Shown piece after piece: positions 17,584 through 25,439 of a stretch of 64,000 bases of DNA. Made by a program: the position numbers and the translations under genes. A model generated the notes under the pieces. It searched no databases and had not been told where the DNA came from. It worked only from the letters and a program-made list of their open reading frames with translations. The first letter of the stretch is position 1, and each line of letters opens with the position of its first letter. Source of the DNA: Paenibacillus agricola (lineage in GTDB: Bacteria > Bacillota > Bacilli > Paenibacillales > NBRC-103111); contig NZ_JAAOIW010000001.1 in assembly GCF_011440305.1 (NCBI RefSeq), forward strand, positions 806,001-870,000, read 5' to 3'.

Positions 17584-18300
17584 CTATTTTTTGTAGGGGC
17601 TTAGGTCTTCCCGATCATCAAGCAGCTTACCTGTCTCCGCATAACGGCAAACCGAGGAGGCTACCTGGAAGGCATAGGCTCTTCTTGGCATATCCGTATG
17701 ATTGGTTTTGCTGTGATGCAGCGTTTCCCGATGGAAAATAACCGCATCGCCAGGCGCCATTGGCTTGCAAGGGGCACCATTCTCAGGATCAGCCGCACGG
17801 CGATGGTTTTCCCCGGCTTCGTTCAAATTCGCTTGGCGTCCCAAACGGTGGGATCTTGGCGCCAGCCACAAGCCAGCATTTTCTTGGGTGATAGTATCCA
17901 AGGCTACAAAGCCATTAAGCATATGCCCTAGAATATGCGTATACATATTATCTTGATGCCAGGCCAGGCCTTCACCACGAGGCGGCACAACCGCATACAT
18001 GCCCATCCATAGCTTTACATCATTGCCCAGAATTTGCTCGAAGGCTTTGATAAGTGTTGTGTTGGTCAGGAAATTAGCGGTTTCCGGGAACTGCTCTTGG
18101 CTTTTGGCAATACTTATCGTAGGGTTGGACTTCCACTTTCCATCGCTCGACTGCTGGTTGGCAAACTGGAGATTTTCTTGGTTAATTTTATCTACAGTTT
18201 CCTGTGTGAGAAAGCCTGGTGCGTAAAAAAAGCCTTCGCGGTAAAATTCTTCGACCATTTCCTGGGTTAAGACGAAATTAGAAGCGTTTGCAGTTATCAT
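17584..18300 (-). CDS. Phytanoyl-CoA dioxygenase (PhyH) family protein
   Basis: A 238-residue Fe(II)/2-oxoglutarate-dependent oxygenase. The metal triad is visible as HxD in LAWHQDNMYTH plus a distal His in ETLHHSKTNHT, with the following Arg (PRRAYAF) likely holding 2-oxoglutarate. AAGGAGG lies 7 nt before the ATG. It lies 128 bp downstream of the creatininase-like gene on the same strand and ends at a terminator. It probably hydroxylates a small molecule in the same pathway; the substrate is unknown. Confidence 0.88.
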   Translation of the reverse strand: MITANASNFVLTQEMVEEFYREGFFYAPGFLTQETVDKINQENLQFANQQSSDGKWKSNPTISIAKSQEQFPETANFLTNTTLIKAFEQILGNDVKLWMGMYAVVPPRGEGLAWHQDNMYTHILGHMLNGFVALDTITQENAGLWLAPRSHRLGRQANLNEAGENHRRAADPENGAPCKPMAPGDAVIFHRETLHHSKTNHTDMPRRAYAFQVASSVCRYAETGKLLDDREDLSPYKK

Positions 18301-18427
18301 GGGTTAAACCCTCCTTGGTTGGTTTGTAAATTCGGACTGGTACAACAATTTGAGTTGGTATATACATAATGTAATGGAAAACGCGTTGCTTGACTGCTCG
18401 GATGCCATCAATTATTTGTACTTTTGT

Positions 18428-19375
18428 TCAGGCCATACGGACATATTCATTGGGCTTCCAGCGTGAATGCGCGGAAACAGGCACTTGCCCATCTCTCGGC
18501 TGCAAGGCTGTCCACATCTCAGAGCCATCTTCAGCAGAGCGTACAATGTCTGCCCATAAAGCTTCAATAGCCCCGTAGGACAGCAGCTCCACGCCACTAT
18601 TCACGTTCGATTGACCGATTAATTGAGCAACGATCCCGGTTAAAGCGGCCTCACATGCTTGGCTGATCTGCTCTCCGTAAAGCCTCGATGCTTGATCAGC
18701 ATCATGTCCAGCCGCCAAACGGCCACCTGAGCCAGCCATATCCTCCAAGGGTTTTCTCGTAGGGTCAACCAGATCGGGACGAATAAACATCAGCATCGAA
18801 ATTTCATATTTCCCCGCATGGTCGCCGGCATAAGTTCCTTCTACCAGATCAAAATCCGTTCCATACCAGACGTTCATGCCAAAACGTTCCGTGAACATCC
18901 GAGAAATTTTACGGAGATCATGAATATGGGCTCCGCCATGGCCTGATAAAATTAAGGCCGACTGGAAGCCTGCGTTATAAAACGAACGGAGCTGGTAAAG
19001 AAAAAAATGATAAAACATATAGGGTGGAACCGACGACATATATGGATTATTTTCTCCTACCATGTCCTCCAAGAATTTGGCAGATGGACCCGATTCGTGC
19101 ACATGGTAGGCCATGCTGGGGGCAACAATCCCCCCTGCCTGACGGGCAACACGTGTGCATAAATATTCAGCTTTGAACGTATCCAAGCCAAAAGCACTAA
19201 TTTGCCCGTGCGGCTCGCATAGACCGAGCGGCATATATACCAATGGGCATTGCTGCTGCCTCACTATAAATTCCGCTGGATAAAGCTCAGCCCATAGCAC
19301 TTTTGGTGTGGCTACTGATGTGTCAGATGGCTCGATGAAGTCAGATGCACGGGATGATAAAGAGGCGTCACTCAT
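18428..19375 (-). CDS. Creatininase family protein (cyclic amidohydrolase)
   Basis: A 315-residue metal-dependent hydrolase from the ATG at 19375, which has GAGGAG upstream and overlaps the stop of the aldo/keto reductase gene as ATGA. Family metal ligands are present: Glu and His in GLCEPHGQIS, Asp in GLDTFKAE and His in LSGHGGAHIHDL. Relatives hydrolyse creatinine or act in riboflavin/F420-type pathways (formamide hydrolases). The ATGA overlap shows translational coupling to the reductase, so the two likely act in one catabolic route with the PhyH oxygenase. Confidence 0.88.
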   Translation of the reverse strand: MSDASLSSRASDFIEPSDTSVATPKVLWAELYPAEFIVRQQQCPLVYMPLGLCEPHGQISAFGLDTFKAEYLCTRVARQAGGIVAPSMAYHVHESGPSAKFLEDMVGENNPYMSSVPPYMFYHFFLYQLRSFYNAGFQSALILSGHGGAHIHDLRKISRMFTERFGMNVWYGTDFDLVEGTYAGDHAGKYEISMLMFIRPDLVDPTRKPLEDMAGSGGRLAAGHDADQASRLYGEQISQACEAALTGIVAQLIGQSNVNSGVELLSYGAIEALWADIVRSAEDGSEMWTALQPRDGQVPVSAHSRWKPNEYVRMA

Positions 19376-20373
19376 AAATGTCTCCTCGCATGGTAAAAGT
19401 GCCTGATCCAACGTTCACGTATTTTAATCAGCTCAAACACATCATCAGGCAAAGGTTCCTTTCCTGCTGCGGCGATATTCTCTGCTGCATATTCCAGTAC
19501 CTGCATGGACGATATCGCCACGGTAACGCCAGGGTGCTGCAGCACGAATTTAATTGCCAATTCGGTTAATGAGCTGGCATAAACAGGTACATATTGTCGC
19601 AGACGCTCGATTTTATCCAAGTACACCTGTCTCGGCTGGCAGTCAAAATAGTTATAGCGATAATCCGCTTCACCAATAACCGTGTCCTCTTTTAAAAATC
19701 CGGTCAAGCCCCCTTCGTCCAAAATAACCCTGGCAATGACTGCGACATTGTTTTCCTGGCAGATCGGCACCAGACAATCCAATGCAACCGAGTCAAATAT
19801 ATTAATAATGGTTTGGACGGAGTCAATCACACCTGCTCTCACTAGCGAGATCGCATGGTCATGGCGGTGATCCGGCAGCGAGACGCCGATAAAATTCACC
19901 TTGCCTTCTTCCTTCAGCCTTAGCAGCTCCTCCATCCAATAGTCGACGGAGTCCCAATGCGGCCAATATTGGTGAAGCTGAATCAGGTCAATGACCTCGA
20001 TATCCATTTCTCGAAGCGACTGCTCCACGCTTGCGCGGATCGAGCCTTGCGGGTAGGCATGCTGCACATCCATTGGAAAATGAAAGCCTGCACCAGGCAA
20101 TGCATGGGGGATGGAAGATGCAGCCGCTTTCGTTGCGATGAATGGCTTGGCACCGCTCCATTCTTTAAGCGCCTTGCCAATAATCTCCTCTGACCTTCCG
20201 TACACTCTCGCTGTATCGATAAAATTGATGCCGTTCTCCAACGCATATAGGATAGAACGGATCATGGCCGCATCATCTTGCTTGCCGAACATACCTGTTA
20301 ACCCCATAGCTCCGAAACCTAGCCTGCTGATGGTTTCGCTGGAACGGGCGAATGTGGAACGTTGCATAGTCAT
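19372..20373 (-). CDS. Aldo/keto reductase
   Basis: A 333-residue NADPH-dependent oxidoreductase with the (beta/alpha)8 fold. The catalytic tetrad is complete: Asp and Tyr in FIDTARVYGRSEE, Lys in KPFIATKAA and His in LIQLHQYWPHW. GAGAGG lies upstream of two ATG codons six bases apart, so the exact start is uncertain by two codons. It is the first gene of the reductase-creatininase-PhyH set and could also be read as an L-fucose dehydrogenase-like or galactose dehydrogenase-like enzyme; the substrate is open. Confidence 0.9.
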   Translation of the reverse strand: MTMQRSTFARSSETISRLGFGAMGLTGMFGKQDDAAMIRSILYALENGINFIDTARVYGRSEEIIGKALKEWSGAKPFIATKAAASSIPHALPGAGFHFPMDVQHAYPQGSIRASVEQSLREMDIEVIDLIQLHQYWPHWDSVDYWMEELLRLKEEGKVNFIGVSLPDHRHDHAISLVRAGVIDSVQTIINIFDSVALDCLVPICQENNVAVIARVILDEGGLTGFLKEDTVIGEADYRYNYFDCQPRQVYLDKIERLRQYVPVYASSLTELAIKFVLQHPGVTVAISSMQVLEYAAENIAAAGKEPLPDDVFELIKIRERWIRHFYHARRHL

Positions 20374-20419
20374 CTATCCTCTCTATTGCTTTTTCAACTA
20401 CTACTGTTGTACCACGGAA

Positions 20420-21766
20420 GGGAGCTGAAAACTTCATCAAACCCCTATCAGAAGTTGTACATTTGTCCACCATGTAAGCGTTGAACAAAATTACAACTTT
20501 TGAGTACTTTTTCAAGTGGTTATATAGCAAAGATTGCCTTATAGTTATAGATGATCATTCAAAAAGGTGGGGCAAAGATGAATACGAAACCAACCAACAT
20601 TGAACTTAGGATTTATGCGGAGCGTAATGGCCAGCAAGGATTTGATATAACCAAAACCGTAGATTTGTTCCGGCGCTTTGCCTTTATTGAGCACAGCTGT
20701 GTGAGAGCGCTTGCAGGCTGGTTCTTAAAAGTACCCAAATGGGAAACTAAGCTAAAGCTGGGTTACCTGCTGTTCGGGCATGCGGAACGGGTTTATGACC
20801 TGCAAGGGCGCTTGGAGGAATTACGTGGCGGGCATCGTGAAGCGAATACCGAGCCAAGCCTTGCTGTGTGGGGAGAAGAGCTGGTGCACGCCCCCGATGA
20901 AGCCTGCTTCCTTAGCGGTTATAGCAAGACGGTGCAATGTCTTGCCGGCGTATACCGGGACTATCTGGAGGCAGCTGACCGTTCCGCCAATGCAATGGAA
21001 ATTCGCATTCTGCGGCGGCATTTGGTTGAGATTGAGCGCGAGCTACAAGAGCTTAAGGAGCACAGGGTTGAGTATGACCCAGATGATGATGATCCCAATG
21101 CCGTAGCTTGGGTCGACTATTTGGCAAGCCTGCTTGCCAAATCCGGCGGCATGGAAGGCATGAAGCCTCGTGTGGATAACCCTGCTCCGCGTCCGGATCA
21201 AGCCCATTTCGCATGGCCCATGACCATCCAATTCGATGAACGGATCGAAACCCTTGATCTGGGCAGCTACGAATCGAAGCTGAAGATGCCCTTGCCGGAT
21301 CGAAGAATTGGTGAATTCGAGGTGTATTTTAATGAGTTCTACGCGGCCGCCCTGCTAGCCACGATTATATATGATTCGTGGAAGGTGCAGGCACCACGCC
21401 AATTTTTTCTCGACATTGCCCACCATTTCTGGGATGAGGTTCGCCACGCCGAGTTTGGTGCCCTTCGCCTTCGCGAGGCAGGCGTGGAGCCTACCAAGGT
21501 CAACATGGTGCTCTTCGACCAGTCGCGCAACATGCCTTTTCTGCACCGCATTTGTTATTTGGCACTGGATTTAGAGATTTACTTCATGCCTCGGAAGCGC
21601 GGACGTGTCCGTTATTACGAGCAGGAGGGCGATGGACGCTCCCAGCTGTTTGCCGATGTGGATTGGTCTGATGAGATGAATCATGTGCGATATGGCAAGC
21701 AATGGGTCGATTATTTCCTTCGTGACGACGCCCGCACCGTAGAGGAGCTACATGAGGAAATCGCCG
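20420..21766 (+). repeat. Tandem duplication, unit 1 (1347 bp)
   Basis: The unit starts at GGGAGCTGAAAACTTC, includes the leader and most of the ferritin-like gene, and abuts unit 2 directly (offset exactly 1347 bp). Only five single-base differences from unit 2 were found, all silent. No IS ends or direct repeats longer than a base or two flank the unit. Confidence 0.95.
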
Positions 21767-21831
21767 GGGAGCTGAAAACTTCATCAAACCCCTATCAGAA
21801 GTTGTACATTTGTCCACCATGTAAGCGTTGA
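20578..21831 (+). CDS. Ferritin-like (DUF455-type) protein, copy 1, with altered C-terminus
   Basis: A helical protein of 417 residues from the ATG at 20578 (AAGGTGG site 8 nt upstream). The region HHFWDEVRHAEFG (about residue 280) carries an ExxH-like di-iron motif, and an earlier FIEHSCVRALAGW supplies another Glu/His pair, so a ferritin-like four-helix fold is likely. The duplication junction replaces the natural C-terminus: after EEIA the frame reads into the duplicated leader (GELKTSSNPYQKLYICP) and ends with 21 foreign residues. The natural ending is kept in copy 2. Function unknown. Confidence 0.8.
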   Translation: MNTKPTNIELRIYAERNGQQGFDITKTVDLFRRFAFIEHSCVRALAGWFLKVPKWETKLKLGYLLFGHAERVYDLQGRLEELRGGHREANTEPSLAVWGEELVHAPDEACFLSGYSKTVQCLAGVYRDYLEAADRSANAMEIRILRRHLVEIERELQELKEHRVEYDPDDDDPNAVAWVDYLASLLAKSGGMEGMKPRVDNPAPRPDQAHFAWPMTIQFDERIETLDLGSYESKLKMPLPDRRIGEFEVYFNEFYAAALLATIIYDSWKVQAPRQFFLDIAHHFWDEVRHAEFGALRLREAGVEPTKVNMVLFDQSRNMPFLHRICYLALDLEIYFMPRKRGRVRYYEQEGDGRSQLFADVDWSDEMNHVRYGKQWVDYFLRDDARTVEELHEEIAGELKTSSNPYQKLYICPPCKR

Positions 21832-23113
21832 ACAAAATTACAACTTTTGAGTACTTTTTCAAGTGGTTATATAGCAAAGATTGCCTTATAGTTATAGATG
21901 ATCATTCAAAAAGGTGGGGCAAAGATGAATACGAAACCAACCAACATTGAACTTAGGATTTATGCGGAGCGTAATGGCCAGCAAGGATTTGATATAACCA
22001 AAACCGTAGATTTGTTCCGGCGCTTTGCCTTTATTGAGCACAGCTGTGTGAGAGCGCTTGCAGGCTGGTTCTTAAAAGTACCCAAATGGGAAACTAAGCT
22101 AAAGCTGGGTTACCTGCTGTTCGGGCATGCGGAACGGGTTTATGACCTGCAAGGGCGCTTGGAGGAATTACGTGGCGGGCATCGTGAAGCGAATACCGAG
22201 CCAAGCCTTGCTGTGTGGGGAGAAGAGCTGGTGCACGCCCCCGATGAAGCCTGCTTCCTAAGCGGTTATAGCAAGACGGTGCAATGTCTTGCCGGCGTAT
22301 ACCGGGACTATCTGGAGGCAGCTGACCGTTCGGCCAATGCAATGGAAATTCGCATTCTGCGGCGGCATTTGGTTGAGATTGAGCGCGAGCTACAAGAGCT
22401 TAAGGAGCACAGGGTTGAGTATGACCCAGATGATGATGATCCCAATGCCGTAGCTTGGGTCGACTATTTGGCAAGCCTGCTTGCCAAATCCGGCGGCATG
22501 GAAGGCATGAAGCCTCGTGTGGATAACCCTGCTCCGCGTCCGGATCAAGCCCATTTCGCATGGCCCATGACCATCCAATTCGATGAACGGATCGAAACCC
22601 TTGATCTGGGCAGCTACGAATCGAAGCTGAAGATGCCCTTGCCGGATCGAAGAATTGGTGAATTCGAGGTGTATTTTAATGAGTTCTACGCGGCCGCCCT
22701 GCTAGCCACGATTATATATGATTCGTGGAAGGTGCAGGCACCACGCCAATTTTTTCTCGACATTGCCCATCATTTCTGGGATGAGGTTCGCCACGCCGAG
22801 TTTGGTGCCCTTCGCCTTCGCGAGGCAGGCGTGGAGCCTACCAAGGTCAACATGGTGCTCTTCGACCAGTCGCGCAACATGCCTTTTCTGCACCGCATTT
22901 GTTATTTGGCACTGGATTTAGAGATTTACTTCATGCCTCGGAAGCGCGGACGTGTCCGTTATTATGAGCAGGAGGGCGATGGACGCTCCCAGCTGTTTGC
23001 CGATGTGGATTGGTCTGATGAGATGAATCATGTGCGATATGGCAAGCAATGGGTCGATTATTTCCTTCGTGACGACGCCCGCACCGTCGAGGAGCTACAT
23101 GAGGAAATCGCCG
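21767..23113 (+). repeat. Tandem duplication, unit 2 (1347 bp)
   Basis: Second unit, identical in order to 20420-21766 apart from five silent substitutions. It continues into unique sequence encoding the natural C-terminus of the gene. Confidence 0.95.
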
Positions 23114-23169
23114 TTTACCTCAAGGCATATAAAGATCAGCTATCTGGCGGACCGATGGTTCCGTGGTAA
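21925..23169 (+). CDS. Ferritin-like (DUF455-type) protein, copy 2, with natural C-terminus
   Basis: A 414-residue protein from the ATG at 21925, identical in sequence to copy 1 until residue 396, then ending VYLKAYKDQLSGGPMVPW. It carries the same putative di-iron segment HHFWDEVRHAEFG and acidic stretch DPDDDDPN. The leader, including the AAGGTGG ribosome site, is duplicated, so both copies should be expressed equally if the promoter lies inside the unit. All five nucleotide differences are silent (Leu, Ser, His, Tyr, Val codons). No neighbouring gene indicates the substrate. Confidence 0.82.
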   Translation: MNTKPTNIELRIYAERNGQQGFDITKTVDLFRRFAFIEHSCVRALAGWFLKVPKWETKLKLGYLLFGHAERVYDLQGRLEELRGGHREANTEPSLAVWGEELVHAPDEACFLSGYSKTVQCLAGVYRDYLEAADRSANAMEIRILRRHLVEIERELQELKEHRVEYDPDDDDPNAVAWVDYLASLLAKSGGMEGMKPRVDNPAPRPDQAHFAWPMTIQFDERIETLDLGSYESKLKMPLPDRRIGEFEVYFNEFYAAALLATIIYDSWKVQAPRQFFLDIAHHFWDEVRHAEFGALRLREAGVEPTKVNMVLFDQSRNMPFLHRICYLALDLEIYFMPRKRGRVRYYEQEGDGRSQLFADVDWSDEMNHVRYGKQWVDYFLRDDARTVEELHEEIAVYLKAYKDQLSGGPMVPW

Positions 23170-23225
23170 CCCCCTTCTATAAGCACAGCAAACGAACTGG
23201 CATATAAAAAGTGCGCCCTTGGAGC

Positions 23226-23413
23226 CATAAGAAAAACCCGGCCGAAGGCCAGGTCCTTGTCTAAACTCATACATGTGTGCGTTGGTGAGGACATGGGTAT
23301 GGGGTTCCGGTCGCTGTTGAAGTTCATGTTCCTTGAATTTTCGGCTTCCAGCGGTTGGAACACGAACTTCAAAGGCGAACGCTATCGCTCCTCCACCCCA
23401 TACCCATGTCCTC
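23226..23413 (+). repeat. Structured dispersed element, copy 4, with minus-strand terminator at its left end
   Basis: A perfect 19-bp outer stem GAGGACATGGGTATGGGGT (23287-23305) pairs with 23395-23413. The inner stem GTTGAAGTTCATGTTCC (23316-23332) pairs with 23357-23372 with a single mismatch. The conserved strands CCGGTCGCTGTTG and CAAAGGCGAACGCTATCGCTCC lie between. The left part (23232-23252) forms GGCC-GAA-GGCC followed on the minus strand by GGGTTTTTCTT, a terminator. Confidence 0.8.
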
Positions 23414-23582
23414 TTTCATTCTTTTTGAGTTGCCTCCTCCGCAACCCCTACAGGTGAATTGTGGAGGCACTGTAGGATCTCCGCCATCCATCGTAGTCTG
23501 GCAGAGCCAGAACAGCTTGAATTATTTCCTGATGGTCAGTCATGACGGACTGTAAAGCGGATATCCCAAAAAGAAGACCCGA

Positions 23583-23822
23583 ACAATTGTAGCGCTGGCA
23601 GCGCAGGTCGTGCTGCGCTGGCTTGTTCAGCGCGAAGTCGTTGTTATTCCGAAATCGGTGCGCAAAGAGCGGCTCGTCGAGAACTTCGATATTTTCGATT
23701 TTGAGCTGAGCGCGGAAGATATCGCACGGATTTCAACCCTCGATACGCGGGAAAGACTTTTCTTATCGTACCACGACCCAGAAATCGCCAAGATGCTGGG
23801 CGGCTTGAGAGTCGATCTGTAA
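23583..23822 (+). pseudogene. Aldo/keto reductase C-terminal remnant
   Basis: An open stretch reading TIVALAAQVVLRWLVQREVVVIPKS... and RLVENFDIFDFELSAEDIARI, which is the typical C-terminal cofactor-binding end of a diketogulonate reductase-type aldo/keto reductase (IPKS ... R..EN motif). About 75 residues are left of the usual 275; no N-terminal two thirds or start site is present. It lies immediately after repeat copy 4 and so looks like a deletion scar. It is not related to the intact aldo/keto reductase gene at 19372 in any close way. Confidence 0.8.
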
Positions 23823-23840
23823 CCTTTGATCGAACCATAA

Positions 23841-23960
23841 ATTCATCACGCGATCATCCTACACGAGCTGAAAGTCGATAAATATGAGAATATTGATAAC
23901 TTCAATGCATCTTTGTTTATGATAAATCGAGGAAATGCTCATGTAGAATTTATGAAGTAA
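23841..23960 (+). pseudogene. Possible gene remnant, unidentified
   Basis: A 39-codon open stretch ending LHELKVDKYENIDNFNAS...RGNAHVEFMK then stop. It has no start codon with a ribosome site and begins right after an in-frame stop. The composition looks protein-like, so it may be the 3' end of a deleted gene; the family was not recognised. Confidence 0.3.
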
Positions 23961-24037
23961 ATCCGTTTTGAAAATCAGGAGTTTAACAATCTAGTCATCC
24001 AATAAGATGACCTTCTCCCTCATGAATTTGAAATATA

Positions 24038-24073
24038 AACGAATAGGGATCCCAATAAGGATCCCTATTCGTT
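24038..24073. terminator. Perfect 15-bp inverted repeat, probable terminator
   Basis: AACGAATAGGGATCC (24038-24052) / GGATCCCTATTCGTT (24059-24073) with a 6-nt loop. The T-tract is weak on both strands, so it may act as a terminator or as a stable 5' hairpin just before the lipoprotein ribosome site at 24079. Confidence 0.55.
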
Positions 24074-24091
24074 CATAAAAGGAGTTTTTTG

Positions 24092-24337
24092 ATGAAAAAG
24101 AAAATATTATGGTTAGTCATTTTTATTATATTGACTGCGTGTAGTAATGGAATTAAGGATGAACTTACCCAACAGAAACCGGAAATAATTTTCAAAGAAA
24201 CAAACCTTCCAGCAGGCAGTATGGTTTTAGATTATCCCAATGCCATGCAAAGAGAATATAAATTCCCTCAAAAACTGGTTATTGTGCATTGGTGTGGGCA
24301 GGAGTATGCGGTTCCAGCTGTTGTTACTTCAGCTTAA
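24092..24337 (+). CDS. Small putative lipoprotein
   Basis: An 81-residue protein starting MKKKILWLVIFIILTACSNG; the lipobox LTAC puts the lipidated Cys at residue 17, so the mature part is about 65 residues. AAAGGAG lies 9 nt before the ATG. The remaining sequence (FKETNLPAGSMVLDYPN, HWCGQEYAVPAV) matches no family I recognise. Its 3' end overlaps the convergent amidohydrolase gene by 14 bp in a region with several gene remnants, so it may be a truncated form of a longer lipoprotein. Confidence 0.55.
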   Translation: MKKKILWLVIFIILTACSNGIKDELTQQKPEIIFKETNLPAGSMVLDYPNAMQREYKFPQKLVIVHWCGQEYAVPAVVTSA

Positions 24338-25397
24338 ACAGCTTCTTGGCATTTTCGTAATAGATTTTCCGCTTCTTTTCCAAAGGTAGCTGCTGAAGAA
24401 TCCGGTTGGGATCATCGAAATCCCAGTGTGGATAATCGCTTGAAAACAACAGCATATTTTCTGCATCGAACATTTCGAACATCATTAATAAATGCTTCGG
24501 ATTATCCGGCTCTTCTATGGGCTGAGTGGTCATAAAGCAGTGATCACGCACATATTCACTTGGCATCCGCTTAAGCCATGGGGTAGAAGCGCGCAGCGCT
24601 TTAAAGTTTTTATCCAATCGCCATAATAAAGGGGGCAGCCAGTTGACACCGCCTTCGCAGAACACAACCTTTAGGCTCGGATATTTCTCAAACACACCTT
24701 CACACACGAAGCTGACCAAATGAGCCATATACGTTTGCGGCAGGCAAGTATGCCATTGCAAGTAATTACTTACATACCCAACTGCTGTAGGAGCATTGAA
24801 GATGCCTCCCCCTTCTGCTCCCGGATGAATAACGAGGGGCAGATCATTTCTAACACACGCTTCATAAATCGGGTGAAATAAGCGCTGGCCATACGGCGCC
24901 CGTGAGCCACCAACTACCACAACACCGACAACATCCGGATGGGAACCGACCCGGTCAATTTCCCGGGCCGCCTCCAGAGGGTCTTGAGTAGCGATACAAA
25001 TATACCCTTTATAATGATCGCTTTTCGAAAGCCATTCTTCGATGAAGAAATCATTATATCCACTGCATATTGCTGCAGCATAATCTGCATCCGCAAATCC
25101 GGATATGCTAATCATCGAATCGGAGTTCAACAGTGCATATTCTATATGGTAAGGTTTCACCAAGTGTTCGATCATGTAGTCGGGATCGGCACCAACTGGA
25201 AGCCCGCTAGGCGGGTCGGCATCCTTGCGTTTATTGCCAATCGGAGATGCATAGGGCAGCCCTCCTCCATGCCAACCGAATTTCTGCACATGGCTTCTCC
25301 AAGGCTCCTTCAAATAGGGAACAAGGTCTTGGTTACTACGGAACTGATTGTGTACATCGCAATCAATCACCTTCAAAATTTCTTTACCGGGATTCAT
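24324..25397 (-). CDS. Amidohydrolase family protein (ACMSD-type TIM barrel)
   Basis: A metal-dependent hydrolase or decarboxylase of about 357 residues. Visible motifs are IDCDVHN at the N-terminus (metal-binding DxH), LVIHPGAEGG (His) and LLFSSDYPHWDFDDP (Asp...His) near the C-terminus, all typical of the amidohydrolase 2 group that includes aminocarboxymuconate-semialdehyde decarboxylase. The ATG at 25397 has GAGAGG 12 nt upstream; an upstream TTG is too close to that site. It is last in an importer operon and probably processes the imported substrate. A close paralogue is at 48022. Confidence 0.85.
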   Translation of the reverse strand: MNPGKEILKVIDCDVHNQFRSNQDLVPYLKEPWRSHVQKFGWHGGGLPYASPIGNKRKDADPPSGLPVGADPDYMIEHLVKPYHIEYALLNSDSMISISGFADADYAAAICSGYNDFFIEEWLSKSDHYKGYICIATQDPLEAAREIDRVGSHPDVVGVVVVGGSRAPYGQRLFHPIYEACVRNDLPLVIHPGAEGGGIFNAPTAVGYVSNYLQWHTCLPQTYMAHLVSFVCEGVFEKYPSLKVVFCEGGVNWLPPLLWRLDKNFKALRASTPWLKRMPSEYVRDHCFMTTQPIEEPDNPKHLLMMFEMFDAENMLLFSSDYPHWDFDDPNRILQQLPLEKKRKIYYENAKKLFKLK

Positions 25398-25439
25398 AGA
25401 TTTAATCAACCTCTCTTCCGGGTCAAGGAGCCTTGCCGG

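Noticed and set aside
21584-21877. 97-codon minus-strand frame across the duplication junction
   Set aside because: It is antisense to the ferritin-like gene and its leader, with no ribosome site; a similar frame appears on the first leader as well.
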